Notes: generated by a model not told the origin, from the letters alone. DNA of 64,000 nucleotides from Balanoglossus misakiensis (GCA_040954595.2 CM082578.2:5456001-5520000), one strand, 5' to 3'; positions 34,516-46,400 are shown, numbered from the stretch's first letter. Numbers and translations: made by a program.

Positions 34516-37500
34516 TTACGATAACGCTTCGTACACATTTTCTGTGACGGAGTCCGTTGGGGAGAGATAAGTGTGTTCTGATTCGGAATCCGACTTCTGA
34601 AGTTCATCGACATCCTCATAATTCTGTTCTCGCTCGTGGCGAATCATTGACCCGGGGCTGTATCTGTGTTCCGGGATGTCCACAACCACTGCCGCGTTCA
34701 CCGCGCCGCTCGCCCTCTGTCTCTGCTCATTTCGAACGGCTAGTTTCTCAAGAGTGCTAAAAGCCATCGAGCCGCTCTGGCAAGGTTTCTTGTTTTTGTT
34801 GCGCGATTTCGACACGTGATGGCGATGGACGACGACGGCGACGACGACGAAAGCCGTTGAAACGAGAACGCCGATGAGGACTCCCCCGATGAGTACGAAC
34901 ACTTTGGGTAGGGTTGCTGCCGTGTCCGGCGCGCCGCTGTCTTTTGCCACCTGCGTCACGTTTTGGCAACCGCTACTGTCCTTACTGATCTCGGCGGCGG
35001 GCGTGGTTGCTAACTGGAGCTCCACAAATCTAAACGCAACGGCTGTGCCTTCTGAATTGGTTGCTATGCAAGTGTAGAGACCTCGGTGGGCCGTCTGGAA
35101 CGAGGGAATCATCAGCGTGCCGTTGTCAGTGACCGTTATGTTTTCAGTGGGTGAACTCTCCAAATGTGAATGGAGTAACTCATCTTCTGGAGTCACCCAG
35201 CGTAGGTCTGGTTTTGGTACGCCGATAACGTCACACTTGAGTTGTACTCTCCCATCCAAGCCGCTGCGAATTGATGCGACGGGTTGATTAAATATCGGGC
35301 GATGACACGTTAAATCACCCTCCTCGAGATTGAGAGCGTCTTTTCCCACGTATCCGTCCGGGTAGTCGCAAATCATCCCTTTCAACCTCAACTCGGTGGT
35401 GCCGCGGGGCTCAGCCGACCACTGGCTGAACTCGCGGAGGTGACAGTCGCATGACCATGGATTGTCATTGAGATGCACCGTCAACCTCCGAGCGCCGCTG
35501 TCAGATAAACCGAAGAAGACCCAAGGGTTCAGGGAAGACAAATGGTTAGACGAGAGATAAACGGTCATCTCCGCACGTACCGATGCTTCGAAGAAAGGGT
35601 AGAAGACCGGCCCAGTTAACTCCGACAGTGACGTGTTCGACAAATCGACCAACAGTCGAGATATGCCATTGGCCTCGCTCACACCATCAAACGAAGTTGG
35701 CTGTATTCGCCGTATAGGGTTACTGCTGAAATTCATCGCCAGCGAAAAAGTCGAATTTGTGTCGATCGAAAATGGCGGTATTTTAGTCAGTCTGTTGTAG
35801 CTCAAGTCTATTTCAAAATCAAAGAGATGTTGAATGTCAAAATTAAGATATCCTTCCGGTACCAAGTCAATATTGTTTTGACTTGCCGTGAACGAGTGTA
35901 TGTACTTTTTCTGCTGCAGGTCTGGAACAGTCGAGAGTCTGTTATTGTCAAGTTTCAAAATCCCAAGATTCGTTAGGTTGGAGAGGTGCTGTGTCGTTAC
36001 CGCTGTGATGTTGTTGTTTGAAAGGTCCAAACTCTTCAAATTTCGAAGGTTCCAGAACACGGCGCTTGGTAGTTCGCCTATCATGTTGTCTTGTAGGGAG
36101 AGAGCGAGAAGCTGACCCACTTTTTTGAACACAGTTTCGGGCAGTGACGTCAGCAGGTTACCGTTCAGGTACAGGTATTTGAGCGACGCCAACTCGTCGA
36201 ACAGGTCGTCCTGTAGCGCGTCGATCTGGTTGCCGTGGAGATGCAAGGCGCTCAGTCCGGTCAGGTCTCTGAACGATTCTGATGATAAGTTGGAGATGCG
36301 GTTGAAATTGAGATACAGTTCCCCGAGAGATTGCGTGTCGACGAACGCGTCCCGGGGCACCGACTGCAACAAGTTGTCGTGCATATCGAGAATCGTCAAT
36401 CCTCTCAAGCCGGCAAAGGTATCCCGAGTTATGTCTTGAATTCCATTGTCAAAGAGGTAAAGCTTCTCCAGGTCCGTGAATTCTTGGAAAGCCCTGTCCG
36501 GCAAGCCGGTCAGGTTGTTTCCATGGAGTTTCAACGTCGAGACGTTTGAAGGTATTCCCTTGGGGATCTCCGATAGCCCGCGGCTGCTGCAGTCAACCAC
36601 GCTACCAGTACAGCTGCACGGCGGCGGACACGCTTTGCTGACCTGCCGGGTGAAAAACACGCTGCAGAGATAAATTATCACAGCACGTGTGCTTCCCCTC
36701 ATCTTGTTAGACGACCGATGTGTGGTGACCGTTCTCATCAAACAGCTTCCTACAAGAAAGCAACACAGAAAAAAAGACAGCGGTAATAGCCGGAAGGCCA
36801 CGCGTGTATCTGTGAAGCAAAAGTAATCCTAGACCAGATACGTCTGGATAGGTCGACGTTTTTTGGCCCAGTGTTCTGGAATGCAAAACACACACGGAGA
36901 CTTGGCTCAGTGAGAATTCATACACACAGCAACGAATATCGCAATGACATAATCCATACGCGTTATATCACGCCAGTTTGGCGTTTACGAGAAGATAGCG
37001 TGACTCCTAAATATCGAGCGTCTGTAATATTACCCATTCCAACGAGTTGACGACAATTTTAATTCTTCTCCATATTTACCCAATTATTCGTTACTATCAT
37101 ATTGCACCAGTTTCTTGCTGCGTTCTCTGCGTGAATGTGTGGGTTTTAATTACACGCATGACACAGATCATCGCTGCCGTGTACGTGACCTGTCAAATTG
37201 CCCGATGGAACTAAACAACAGAAAGGGATGTGAGTTATCTAACACAAGTTTTCTCAGAACAACTTCATTATATTCGACAATTTCGCGCTCTAAATAAACA
37301 AGAGCAACATATATCGCTTGGATGTTTTCACAATTCCAACCTCCCCCGAGGTTGGAATTGGTCAATTTCACGTACCAATTACAATTTGTAGTTATCGTCA
37401 CGTGACGTCAGTATCCCAAATGTTCACAGAGGTGACCGACCGTCACAGTTCTGTGTTTGACATTCAATACAAAATACACACGGCGAAGTGGTGTTGACGG

Positions 37501-40500
37501 ATATTTTGCGGTGACATTTCGAGCTTGAAAAGATAATTCTACGACTGTAAGGAATGCGATGTGGTCATATTGAATTGTACTCATTGATATTGAAGAAAAA
37601 AAACAGAGGCAGGCTTTTTTATGAACAATATGAAGAAAAAGTTCCGAACCCTAGTTGTGTGATTTTTTTTTTCATATGGTAACCTTAGAGAAAAAATGTT
37701 CCTTAAAGGCGTACAGTCACCTCCAATTTACGCACGCACATATATGGCAGAAATGGCCACGTGTATTTGAGTGTTCTAAAGAACATATGGTGGCACTCTT
37801 TTTTTCACGTGTGCCACCCACTGAAAATCTAGATCTGAATTGACCATGGTAACATGGTACATTTTTTGGAGCAAACTTACTTTTACAGGGTCTTGCGGGA
37901 AATGTTTATTTTATTTCACGGAAAGGACATGAAATAAACCTTTCTAGCAAGACCCTGTTTTGCTCCAAAAATAGAAACATAGGCATCTGTTTTGAGTAAT
38001 CTTAACAGTTTCTATATACATGTATGCACAACACAAAAATAAATGGACGTGTGTTATATAAATTTTCCGTGAAAATACCTGATCAAATGTTAAAGTTACA
38101 TATACAGCAATAGAGAGAAATTATTTTTCACTTTGTACGTCATGAACAATCATTATTTTGTGCACGGGGATATCATTATGCATGTATTCTTTATACCACA
38201 AAATGACCAACCCACAACGATATTGCAACTCGGGAAATCGTCTAGCTGTTAGCGGAGACAGATTTGTCGATGGTCAAGGGTACACACCTAATCACCGCGA
38301 TCCTTCAGATATGACGGTATTTTGCATAAAACAGTTAGCACTTGCAACCGAATACTAATATTTGTCTCTAAACATACCATTTGTGTGAATAGCAGGATTG
38401 CTATGTGCATGCTGCATGCCAATTCATATACGGTTCGCCTCGATTGTTCAGGTAACCGCACTGTTCAAAAAGTTCAGTAGCTATGTACTAGCATGGCTTC
38501 GATCTTCAGTCAAACAATTACCAAAGTCAAAGTGAATCAACTTTGACCAGACAACCTACATTTTCGCGGCCCACATATACTTTGTCGAATCCATGCTGAC
38601 GATTTCAGGACCCCCCTCCCATTCACCCCTCGCGATTCTTTCCTCTCGGAGGTTTTGGTGAACGCAAGAATTTTGTTGGAGATTATTAAGAGCTAAACAG
38701 TTGGGGGCCAAATTACTGAAGAGATAAAAAGTGATTCATTCCAGTGTATCGGGTTTTATGTTACATTTCAACAGCTGGTGAAATTCATAATATTCGGCGC
38801 TAAATTTACGGCAAAACCGTGCAAATTGTCGTGTTAATCGTTGCTCCCCAACACTCAGTTGGCCAACAAGTGTCGCACAAAACCACGAACGCCCATAACA
38901 ATTTATGTTCCAAATATCAAAGTATAAGACATGAAATATTTGAAGCCTTGTTAAATCCGACTGATTGACACGTCGGTGTCACCAAGGCAATCCGCGTTGG
39001 TATGGAGAAAGTATTATGTTAACCCCATAGCTATGCACTCATAAATATACATATGCACCCATATGCAAAACTTCAAATAAATAAACGCCAAAGGGGTACA
39101 TAAATCAGAGCTAATTTATTTATTACTCTGGGCATCATTCGAGTCGCAATAAAAGTGAAATAATTGCTGTCTGCGCGTGTCTCAATCACAACACTCATTA
39201 AAGGGAAAATACAATTAAGGACACTGTTGACGCTTGTAAACCGTTCGCCCAGAACCCCTGGTGTGTACCGTATTCCCGATATCTCTCAGTAGGTCATCGA
39301 TATTATGATGGACAGCTGAGGGCATGATATTTTGTGGGCGGTGGGAGGGAGGGAGGGAGGGATAGCTGTTATATGAAAACTGACTGACAAGGCTTAGACC
39401 TCGTCTGTCAGGTTTCCACACGTAACCAGGTCGTTGGATATGTATTGTGTTGGGGACATTTGTATGCCAGGCCTACATGTAGGGCACCACTCGCCAGGTT
39501 TAACAGGGGAGGGTACGTGCAGTACATTGTGCCTCGTTACCAAAAATACACAAATATTTCAAGGATTTGTGTTTCAGTATATCGCACTGGTAAAGCAGGC
39601 GTCACACGCCCCGCCAGCTGGCCAGATCTCTGACCGAGTCAGGGTTGCGCGCTCTCGGTGCCCTGCGGGTCGACATCAAATAAACACTACATAAGTGTTT
39701 AATATTTTGTTGGAAATCGGAGCACACCGAGGGTACATGAATCAGTTCACTTTATTGCGGGGAAGATCTGAACCCGTGCACTTATAATTAATTAAAGCCA
39801 GCACGGGAGGCGCACGGGGCTTAGGGTTTAAATTACTTTACGGGTGATTTGAGAGAAAACGATGACGCCGTCAGCGTGAACCGCAAACAGTCGCAGTGCG
39901 ATGACAATGGAGACAATGCGTGCTCTCTGACATTTCAAAATCCATTTCCCACAACAAATTGGGTATTTATTCCGCGCATACAGTTCCCAGGGCACACTAT
40001 AGACCCTGGAGCGACTGAGATGGGCAAATTGTAATATCGTTTCCTGATAATTACATAGAACGCACACGATTGTCAAGTCTTGGCTTGGGCAAAGTTGCAC
40101 GTACCGTTTGCAATAGTTACATATTCTTCCCTCTCTACATGCAAGCTTACACGTACATGTATAATATACACAACCGTCGACAGTCGGATAAAAACAGCCA
40201 TCGTGCAATAATCAGATCAAATTATTGCTTTGTAAGCAGATGCTTTAAAAGTTGGATATTTTATCACAGCAGCTGACCAAAGCAAGCATTTGTGGGTGCC
40301 TGGGAGGTGTGAACCCAAACATCAGATTGGTATATACATGTAGGTATATAAACGTACTGATCTGAGTGAAGCATAGTCTAGTATCCTGTCGTATTTTGTC
40401 CGCTTTGCTTGTAGTTTTGGAAGCAAAGTGGAGAAAATGCAGCCAGATAATAGACTAAGTGCTCCACGACTTTCTAGCTCAGAACTACGAACCTTCTTAA

Positions 40501-40643
40501 ATAACTTAACACATCCAGGCAAGTCTCCCCCCCCCCCCCCCCGATGATAATGCGATACCAGATAGAAACAGAAAAACAGAAGCGAAAATACAGTCTACGA
40601 CTGCTTCTGTGAATACATTGGCAGCTTTTGACTTACCTTGCAT
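34516..40643 (-). CDS. LRR and Ig single-pass transmembrane receptor, complete, 2 coding exons
   Basis: The main exon is 36749-34516. Its acceptor (CTTTCTTGTAG) joins in phase to a 7-base coding exon 40643-40637 (ATG CAA G, then GTAAGT), with ACCCACC before the ATG; this gives 746 aa. Methionine 19 (36702) is an alternative start nearer the hydrophobic signal core VIIYLCSVFF. Domain order: signal region 1-43; LRRNT CPPPCSC at 44; about 13 leucine-rich repeats (such as LEKLYLFDNGIQDI, LKSLDLSNNNITAV); LRRCT starting NPWSCDCHL; one Ig-like domain with Cys pair in VQLKCDV and GLYTCIA; a TM helix about 618-643; a 103-residue cytoplasmic tail ending in three tyrosine motifs (NYEDV, TYLSP, VYEAL). 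The architecture resembles LRIG/AMIGO/LINGO-type and amphioxus LRR-Ig proteins. Expected role is cell-surface recognition or adhesion with SH2-type signalling; the ligand is unknown. Confidence 0.93.
37331..37360. repeat. Perfect 13-bp stem hairpin with CCCC loop
   Basis: CAATTCCAACCTC, then CCCC, then GAGGTTGGAATTG. The stem is perfect, in the LRR-Ig intron 37 bases before the CACGTG/CRE palindrome. Confidence 0.75.
37397..37410. promoter_or_regulatory. Overlapping E-box and CRE palindrome
   Basis: GTCACGTGACGTCA contains the USF/TFE-type site GTCACGTGAC and the CRE TGACGTCA sharing bases. It could belong to an internal promoter of the LRR-Ig gene giving the methionine-19 form; this is inference. 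Confidence 0.35.
37705..37972. mobile_element. Dispersed MITE copy followed by a foldback
   Basis: 37705-37858 starts AAAGGCGTACAGTCACCT and is similar, in opposite orientation, to 61400-61568 (shared GTTCTAAAGAACA, GTGCCACCCACTGAAAATCT and CACATATATGG-like blocks). Directly after it, 37862-37972 is a separate inverted repeat: TTTTTGGAGCAAA with CAGGGTCTTGC on the left, and the complement GCAAGACCCTGTTTTGCTCC on the right. Confidence 0.65.
40374..40457. mobile_element. Diverged foldback element
   Basis: Arms TAGTCTA and TAGACTA bound a stem about 75% matched through GTATTTTGTCCGCTTTGCTT and its partner. The left arm shares GTATTTTGTCCGCTTTG with the element at 29981-30073, so the two belong to one family. 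Confidence 0.55.
40527..40542. repeat. 16-base poly(C) tract
   Basis: Homopolymer C run just downstream of the LRR-Ig start exon in its intron. Similar runs occur at 20084-20094 (C), 48945-48958 (C), 42752-42762 (G) and 28439-28450 (G). Confidence 0.9.
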
Positions 40644-41308
40644 GGTGGGTGCATTCACACGGTACTCTCGGCGACGCTGGCGCTGACAGTTGTACTCGCC
40701 TTCTCAGCTCACCGTGTCTCTGCAATAACGCAACAACAGTTCAAACGTTCACACACGCAACTATCCCGGAATAGGTGCTGACTCTACCAAATCGAAATCT
40801 CAAATGGCATTGCAATTAAGTCTCGCAGTGGGGAAAACCGAGCAGTTTTTTTTTGTGGTTGAAAATGATACTCGTTGCGTAGAATTTTTATACACAAATA
40901 GAGATGATTTAAGCCGCTTGTCAAAAGCGGTGTCCATCCGCCATTGGCCGTTTTGCTAGAGGGCTGCTAGATGGCTGGTGTCCGTCTTAACACCCGCCCA
41001 TCGTTTGGACAACTCATGGCCCTGTGACAGGATTTATCTCTGGCTGTGACATGAACCCAGACACATATTTACACTATTCCATTCGGCCATACGCGCAAGG
41101 CAGACACATGGTTAGGCCCAACCTCAAACCAGACCATCTTTGGCGCCAACACTCCCGTTTATTATTGTTCCATTTATTTGTGTTTAGCCCGTTATGTAAA
41201 CTCGCAAGCAAAGCACGAGCGTGAGGAAATACGCTCCGAATGCGATATTTCTCTTCAAGAATATCCGTAAAAACAATTATAAACACGATGTCGTCACTTG
41301 ATCGCTGA

Positions 41309-42040
41309 ATGAGGACTTTCAAGTTTAAGTGTTTCTTTTGGCCCTTGATCGCAAACTTTTTAAGTGCGCGGTCATTCAAACATCAGTTTGGGAATACTTG
41401 TCTTCGTCGTTCACGCGCAATCATAGACAGTATGGAGTCTATGGCGCAACAAAAGAAGGCGATCCTAAATTCATATTTCCGCACCTCCGACCTTTTATCT
41501 TCCAATGTTTCACCAAACAATATCCCACAGCGTTGCATGTCAAGGCACCACTTAAGAAAGAGGTCAAAACATTTAGTAAATGTTTATCAACGTCGAAATA
41601 GTCGTATAAGTGGTGTGGCTACTTGTAAACGACGCACACTTTCAAGTGCGCCCGTTCACACACCGTTCAAAACCACAAGTCTGATCTTGGAAGTCAAAAC
41701 TAATGAAACAAGTGCAACCTTTTCGACACATGCCGTTCGCAATCTACAGAGTTTGAATTTCATCACCCAGCGGTACATATCCCCCTGTCAGAACACCGCA
41801 TACTTTGCATCATTTGAATTCCTAGACAACCCAGATTACCGAGAAAAAAAGATAACGAGATATCCCTTTGTTCGTCCGTTTTTTTTCTCTCTCTTCGAAC
41901 AAAACAGTAAAGCTGCCCAGCGAGACGAAGCATTGCCCACAGAATGGGCACTATCGCAACCCAATCTACTATCGTCACGCAATCCGGTAGCTGAACAGAA
42001 TGGACGTTTGCCTCTATCACTGATTAGTGACATCATTTAA
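41309..42040 (+). CDS. Unassigned 243-codon ORF
   Basis: An uninterrupted ATG-to-TAA frame, the longest unexplained ORF in the window, lying 0.7 kb upstream of the LRR-Ig start exon on the opposite strand. The product is basic and rich in Ser, Arg and Asn, with no signal peptide, membrane span, repeat or motif I recognise. Codon use is not GC-biased like the genuine exons of this window. A chance ORF or the decayed product of a repeat is as likely as a gene. Confidence 0.2.
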   Translation: MRTFKFKCFFWPLIANFLSARSFKHQFGNTCLRRSRAIIDSMESMAQQKKAILNSYFRTSDLLSSNVSPNNIPQRCMSRHHLRKRSKHLVNVYQRRNSRISGVATCKRRTLSSAPVHTPFKTTSLILEVKTNETSATFSTHAVRNLQSLNFITQRYISPCQNTAYFASFEFLDNPDYREKKITRYPFVRPFFFSLFEQNSKAAQRDEALPTEWALSQPNLLSSRNPVAEQNGRLPLSLISDII

Positions 42041-42570
42041 AACAACGCCGTGTCATTATAAATGTTATTTTAGTAAATTGACACAGACTCATATCGCACA
42101 CTGGAAACGTCCGGTCGTTGCGGGAGGTGTACCTGATAGGTTGCTGTTTACTTTGCCGTGTCACAGTACAGTTACTATCGTTTTGTAATTGCCAACTGTA
42201 CAACAGACGTCGACACTCACGCGAGCGAAATATATATCCATGGGAACGTGACTAATCAATGTATATTTTAAAAAATCACCTGAAGGACTGAATGTGATTC
42301 ATATGAATAATTTAATATGATACTCATTGTTTTACTTGGAATAGCAAGGTTGTCAATTAAAATTAATGATGTCACCCCAGATACGACTGTATACGCTTCA
42401 GTACGTGTAATTCTGGTGATGTGGTGCGTTTCTTCGAACAGTATTTCGCAGTAGGAGTGGATTGGGTGAGCGAACTGGTTTCTATAATTTGGCGTTCTAG
42501 TTCTCAGGGTATCGTGAAGTGTTTCGAACTCGCATACCTATGTGTCTCTCGAGCAGGTTTCGTCTTTGAT

Positions 42571-43085
42571 TTCGCTTATCACGAAATCCAAGAAGTTTTG
42601 AAGTTACAACGTCGCCAGACGATTTAACAGCAGACAGTCATGGCCATGAACAATACGAGGTTGACTTTGCTGATGCTATGGATTTATCTGGTGCCAGAGA
42701 TGACACTTCAAAGTGTATTTCTTTGATTAGGGGAGAACCATGTGATTTCTTGGGGGGGGGGGATTTGGGTATGCCAGCAAAACATTTTCAGCCAGTGTTA
42801 CATCATTTTCCCTTTCTATTGCCAGTCCTATACTTGTGTATCCAGGCATTGCAGAAGATTTCCCCCCTCCGCACCATCTGGCAACAACCCCCAAATAATA
42901 ATCCCCCGCCCCAAGAAATAAAATGGCTCTCTCCTTATCCTATTTTTAGAAGAACTTTCCAACACTCTTACTTTTTAACTGGACCACTTACTTGCATTTA
43001 TATCCCGTGTGAAACGACCCTCATTGGAAATGAAGCACAGCAAAGCAGCCATGACGAGACGAGACTGACACGTGACCCGATTTGA
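42571..43085 (+). CDS. Possible coding fragment with acidic N-terminal part
   Basis: After an in-frame TGA the frame is open for about 170 codons. Its first part (up to about 42740) reads as a plausible acidic polypeptide with FEVTTSPDDLTADSHGHE and VDFADAMDLSGARDDTS, and the first ATG in frame is at 42678. After the G run at 42752 it becomes low complexity. A weak GAAATCCAAG acceptor precedes it. It may be an exon or a relic; no family is recognised. Confidence 0.15.
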
Positions 43086-43163
43086 GTGGCCATCACCGCA
43101 TCGGCAACACTGCGGACACCTGGGAACAAAAATAGAAATTGGAGAAGAGACAAACATGTTTCA

Positions 43164-43169
43164 ATAATC
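43164..43169 (-). terminator. Poly(A) signal of the orphan terminal exon
   Basis: AATAAA on the minus strand, about 33 bases past the TAA at 43202. It is the main reason for taking that exon seriously. Confidence 0.4.
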
Positions 43170-43201
43170 CGGCTTTATTACCACCTATTACATTTTTACA
43201 T

Positions 43202-43480
43202 TTAGAAGTACAATTTGGTTGAATGTTTAGTTTCCCCCGTTCTCACGGTGCACACAGTGTTCGGGAATTCTTTGATATCACACCCGGATCGCTTCAGGTG
43301 GTCACGGTTTTGAGTAGTTTCTTGCCCTGCCACTAAGGGCCAAATCGTGTACTGCTGAGTAGGGTTGTAATAAATACATTTGACATTTGTCGACCTTAGA
43401 CGGTAGTCTAGGATGCACTGTTTTGGGTTGCAGATGGGGCTTTTGAAAACTGCGATAAATGCAGACATGTTGAGGAGAGC
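43202..43480 (-). CDS. Orphan 3'-terminal exon, cysteine-bearing protein
   Basis: From the acceptor TTTATCGCAG the frame runs about 92 codons to TAA at 43202, with codons ending mainly in G or C as in the genuine exons here. AATAAA follows 33 bases after the stop. The peptide has five cysteines (in PICNPKQC, NVKC, RSGC and NTVC) and no membrane span, which suggests a small secreted or extracellular C-terminal segment. The exon needs one base from the previous exon. A hydrophobic frame at 44555-44471 (LLLFTWFVLFLVAFV) ends at GTAAAC in exactly that phase, but it has no ATG, so the join is unproven. No family is recognised. Confidence 0.35.
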   Translation of the reverse strand, partial: ALLNMSAFIAVFKSPICNPKQCILDYRLRSTNVKCIYYNPTQQYTIWPLVAGQETTQNRDHLKRSGCDIKEFPNTVCTVRTGETKHSTKLYF

Positions 43481-43489
43481 GCCGGGGAG

Positions 43490-46400
43490 GGCTTGGAGAT
43501 AACATTTTGTTTTGAAATGGAGGAGCGAAAATGAACAACCGAACATATGGTCTCGAGACGACAGCACTATAGCAGTGCGATCGGTTAGGGTATTCGGCTG
43601 TTGTTTATATTTTATAGATTTAGAACAAGGATAACGTTGAGCAAATTCTAAATAAATAAAATGCACAGGGCGACAGAGACGAACAGACTGTGACACACAG
43701 GGACAGAAAGATGTAGGGAAAGGCACAAGGTACAATTAGATTAACGCTGCAAATCAACGACAGCTGACGCCTTTAGGATGATTGCTTGATCATGTGAATT
43801 GCATGCAATGATGCATTAGTTTTCAGACGCTCGGACAGGCAATCAGGTAATGAATAACACGTATTTACTGACTTAAACCAGGAAAATAATTAAAAAAAGT
43901 TTTGCCTGCGGGTTACGGTCTTTCATTTATCACCACCTAACATTGCATTCTGTCACGACTTCATGTATTTTAATAAGTTGTATTGTGTTTCCAAGAGATT
44001 GATCACTCCATCCAGTATTCCAAGATGTCATTTATTTTAACGCGATCTTTTCATTAAGAAAATGAAGAAAAAAAACGCTTTAGAAAAACTAAATTAGTTT
44101 TTAGTCAATCGCATAAGGGAGTTTTCCCCGATGGTGTTTTCGGCGGCGTGTGTGAACTCTGTCTGATAGGACAGTCGTTCTTATTTTGTAACTAATGGTG
44201 GCGCTCTTTTCCCACGCATGTCTCGCAGAGTTGCCACCCTCTCTGACTTGATTCGGTATCGACTATATACGCATCGTTCAGGAGAAAGCAATGGGCATTG
44301 CCACTGCAAGTGTTTGATAATAGTAAGCCTCAAGTTTCGCATTGTCATTTTCAAATCCTAATGTTACATCACATAGAGGCCTACTTCTAAAAGGATGATA
44401 CCACTGTAAATGATTATTTCCAGACAGACAGACAGACAGACAAACGGTGTGCGTAATTTCTTCCGTTTACCGACGAAAGCAACCAAGAACAGAACGAACC
44501 AAGTAAATAACAACAACACAGGCCACTGCCAGAGAACAGTCGAAGTCAAAAGCAAGCTTATCGAAACTCTCTGCGAAATCTAAAAGACATCTAGATAACT
44601 GACTGTGTGTGTCGACTCGGCGTTGTAACGGTAATTACGGTAAATCAGAAGATAACAGGGTACTTCCTCAAGTTAATTCTTCTGACGCAGACCCGGAAGG
44701 TACCATAGTGTCTGTCTGCTCAGATTATTAAATATAATAGAATGTGTTAGTTCTTTACAGAGCAACAATTTTAAAAACAAGACAGACAACTATAAACTCG
44801 CATTTTCCGCTGATAGACGGAAGCTGAGATTGATCTCAGCCTTTCAAAAATGTATCACTCACGGTTTAGGATTCTGTAGTCGACGTTTGTCCTTGCAGTT
44901 ATGCCTTTGCAGAAATCGCTCGAAATGATACCGACACTTGTACTCAGTGGAACGATTTCTAAAAAAATCGAACGTCAACAAAGCAACAGTCTCCATGGAG
45001 ACTTCGTTAAAACTCTAAACACGCTCGAAGCGTCTGCGTAATTCGAACTCCAACTCTTCGCTGAACACTGCGTCTCACGTGACTAGGCAAAAAGACGCGT
45101 CACGAAGATAGTGTTTGTCACCGAGGCAGTGTACCAGCCAACTCCAACTCGAGATTGTCAACTCAGAACTGACGCAGGGCACCGGGTGTGTTCGAACGTG
45201 TTCGAAAGTGACAAATGGTGGTTTAAAATCATGACTAGTCATCTCCCAGCGGACTTCCAGACAGACAGTAATATATCGAATCTGTCTGGATGTTACGTCA
45301 AGTTAATCAAAATCTCAACACGTTTTGCCGGTGGAATATTTTATAGCCTCGCAGCCAAGAATAGGTAGCGACACTGCGCAAAACCTCACTGTTTAGGGTC
45401 GAACCTTTATGTTCGACACGAACACATCTTTTATTCAGCACTCCAGTCTGAGTCGGTGTTGCCGGCGTGCAAGTTGCGACAGTTTCCCAGCGGGCGTCAA
45501 CTACACGTAAAAACGCGTCCTAAAACGAGTAATAAGCACACGCCATTTTGTAACAGGAAATTGGCTAAGAAGTGTTGTGCGACGTTAAAACCCTTTCTTT
45601 AACGGTGCATTAACAATTTTAGTGCCATGCGAATAACCATTCAGACATACCTGACAGTTGCCGCCTTTGTGGCATGTCCGCCCCCTCACCACGACGCCAC
45701 CAGGCCGTCGACCTCTGCCAGTGCAAGTATAAAATTTGTTGTATGAACATCATGATTTCATGGACACAAATAGTTTCCTGGGCATATACTAGTAAGGAAG
45801 CCTTCGTTCATTTTGAGAAGCGTATTGGTGGAAATTATGCTAAGCCGTGTCAAATGCCAAAAGCGACCCCAAAGACATTTTAAAAAGAAAAATGGACATC
45901 CGCGTTCGTTCTGCAAACAATTCCAAGATACCCATCAGCGGATATACGCTGTTACGGTCCCCCTGCTCAGGATTACTGTGTACGTGACATTTACTGTATT
46001 TTTTTTGGCAATTTCCCCCAGTAGGCCTATCTGTGTCCTTCATCATCTGCAGTCTTCAGTTCAACGGCCTCGGCAATGATGACACAAACTCTATTCAACC
46101 GAGCTACAGATCTCGTTTTCGCACTGCAGCTGTCATTGCTGAACATCAAACTCAAGTCATGGTTGGCACACATGAATCGACAGACTATGCAGTTGCATTT
46201 TAGAATGTTGTGTGAAGTAGATGAAGAAAGCTTCCTTTATAGACAGGGAAACAATCCAGAAAAATAACACGCGCGCGTGGGTCTCCCATAGGATTACATT
46301 GATAATTGCTGGAAAACATACTCCTACTATTGTCATTTTCACGAAATCTTACGCATAGCTCAGTCAAGTAAAAATAAATTCATTGGTCAAATAAAATCGT

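Larger units (their letters stand above)
36750..40636 (-). other. Single large intron of the LRR-Ig gene
   Basis: About 3.9 kb between the start exon and the main exon. It holds a hairpin at 37331-37360, a CACGTG/CRE palindrome at 37397-37410, a dispersed repeat copy with a foldback at 37705-37972, and the hairpin at 40374-40457. No further coding exon was recognised. Confidence 0.6.

Noticed and set aside
36703-36801. Extended N-terminus of the LRR-Ig protein starting at 36801
   Set aside because: The stretch contains the intron acceptor CTTTCTTGTAG; residues before it are intronic read-through.
42975-43157. Possible minus-strand first exon (MAALLCFISNEGRFTRD, then GTAAGT)
   Set aside because: Good ATG and donor, but no downstream exon in phase was recognised, and it overlaps other weak frames.
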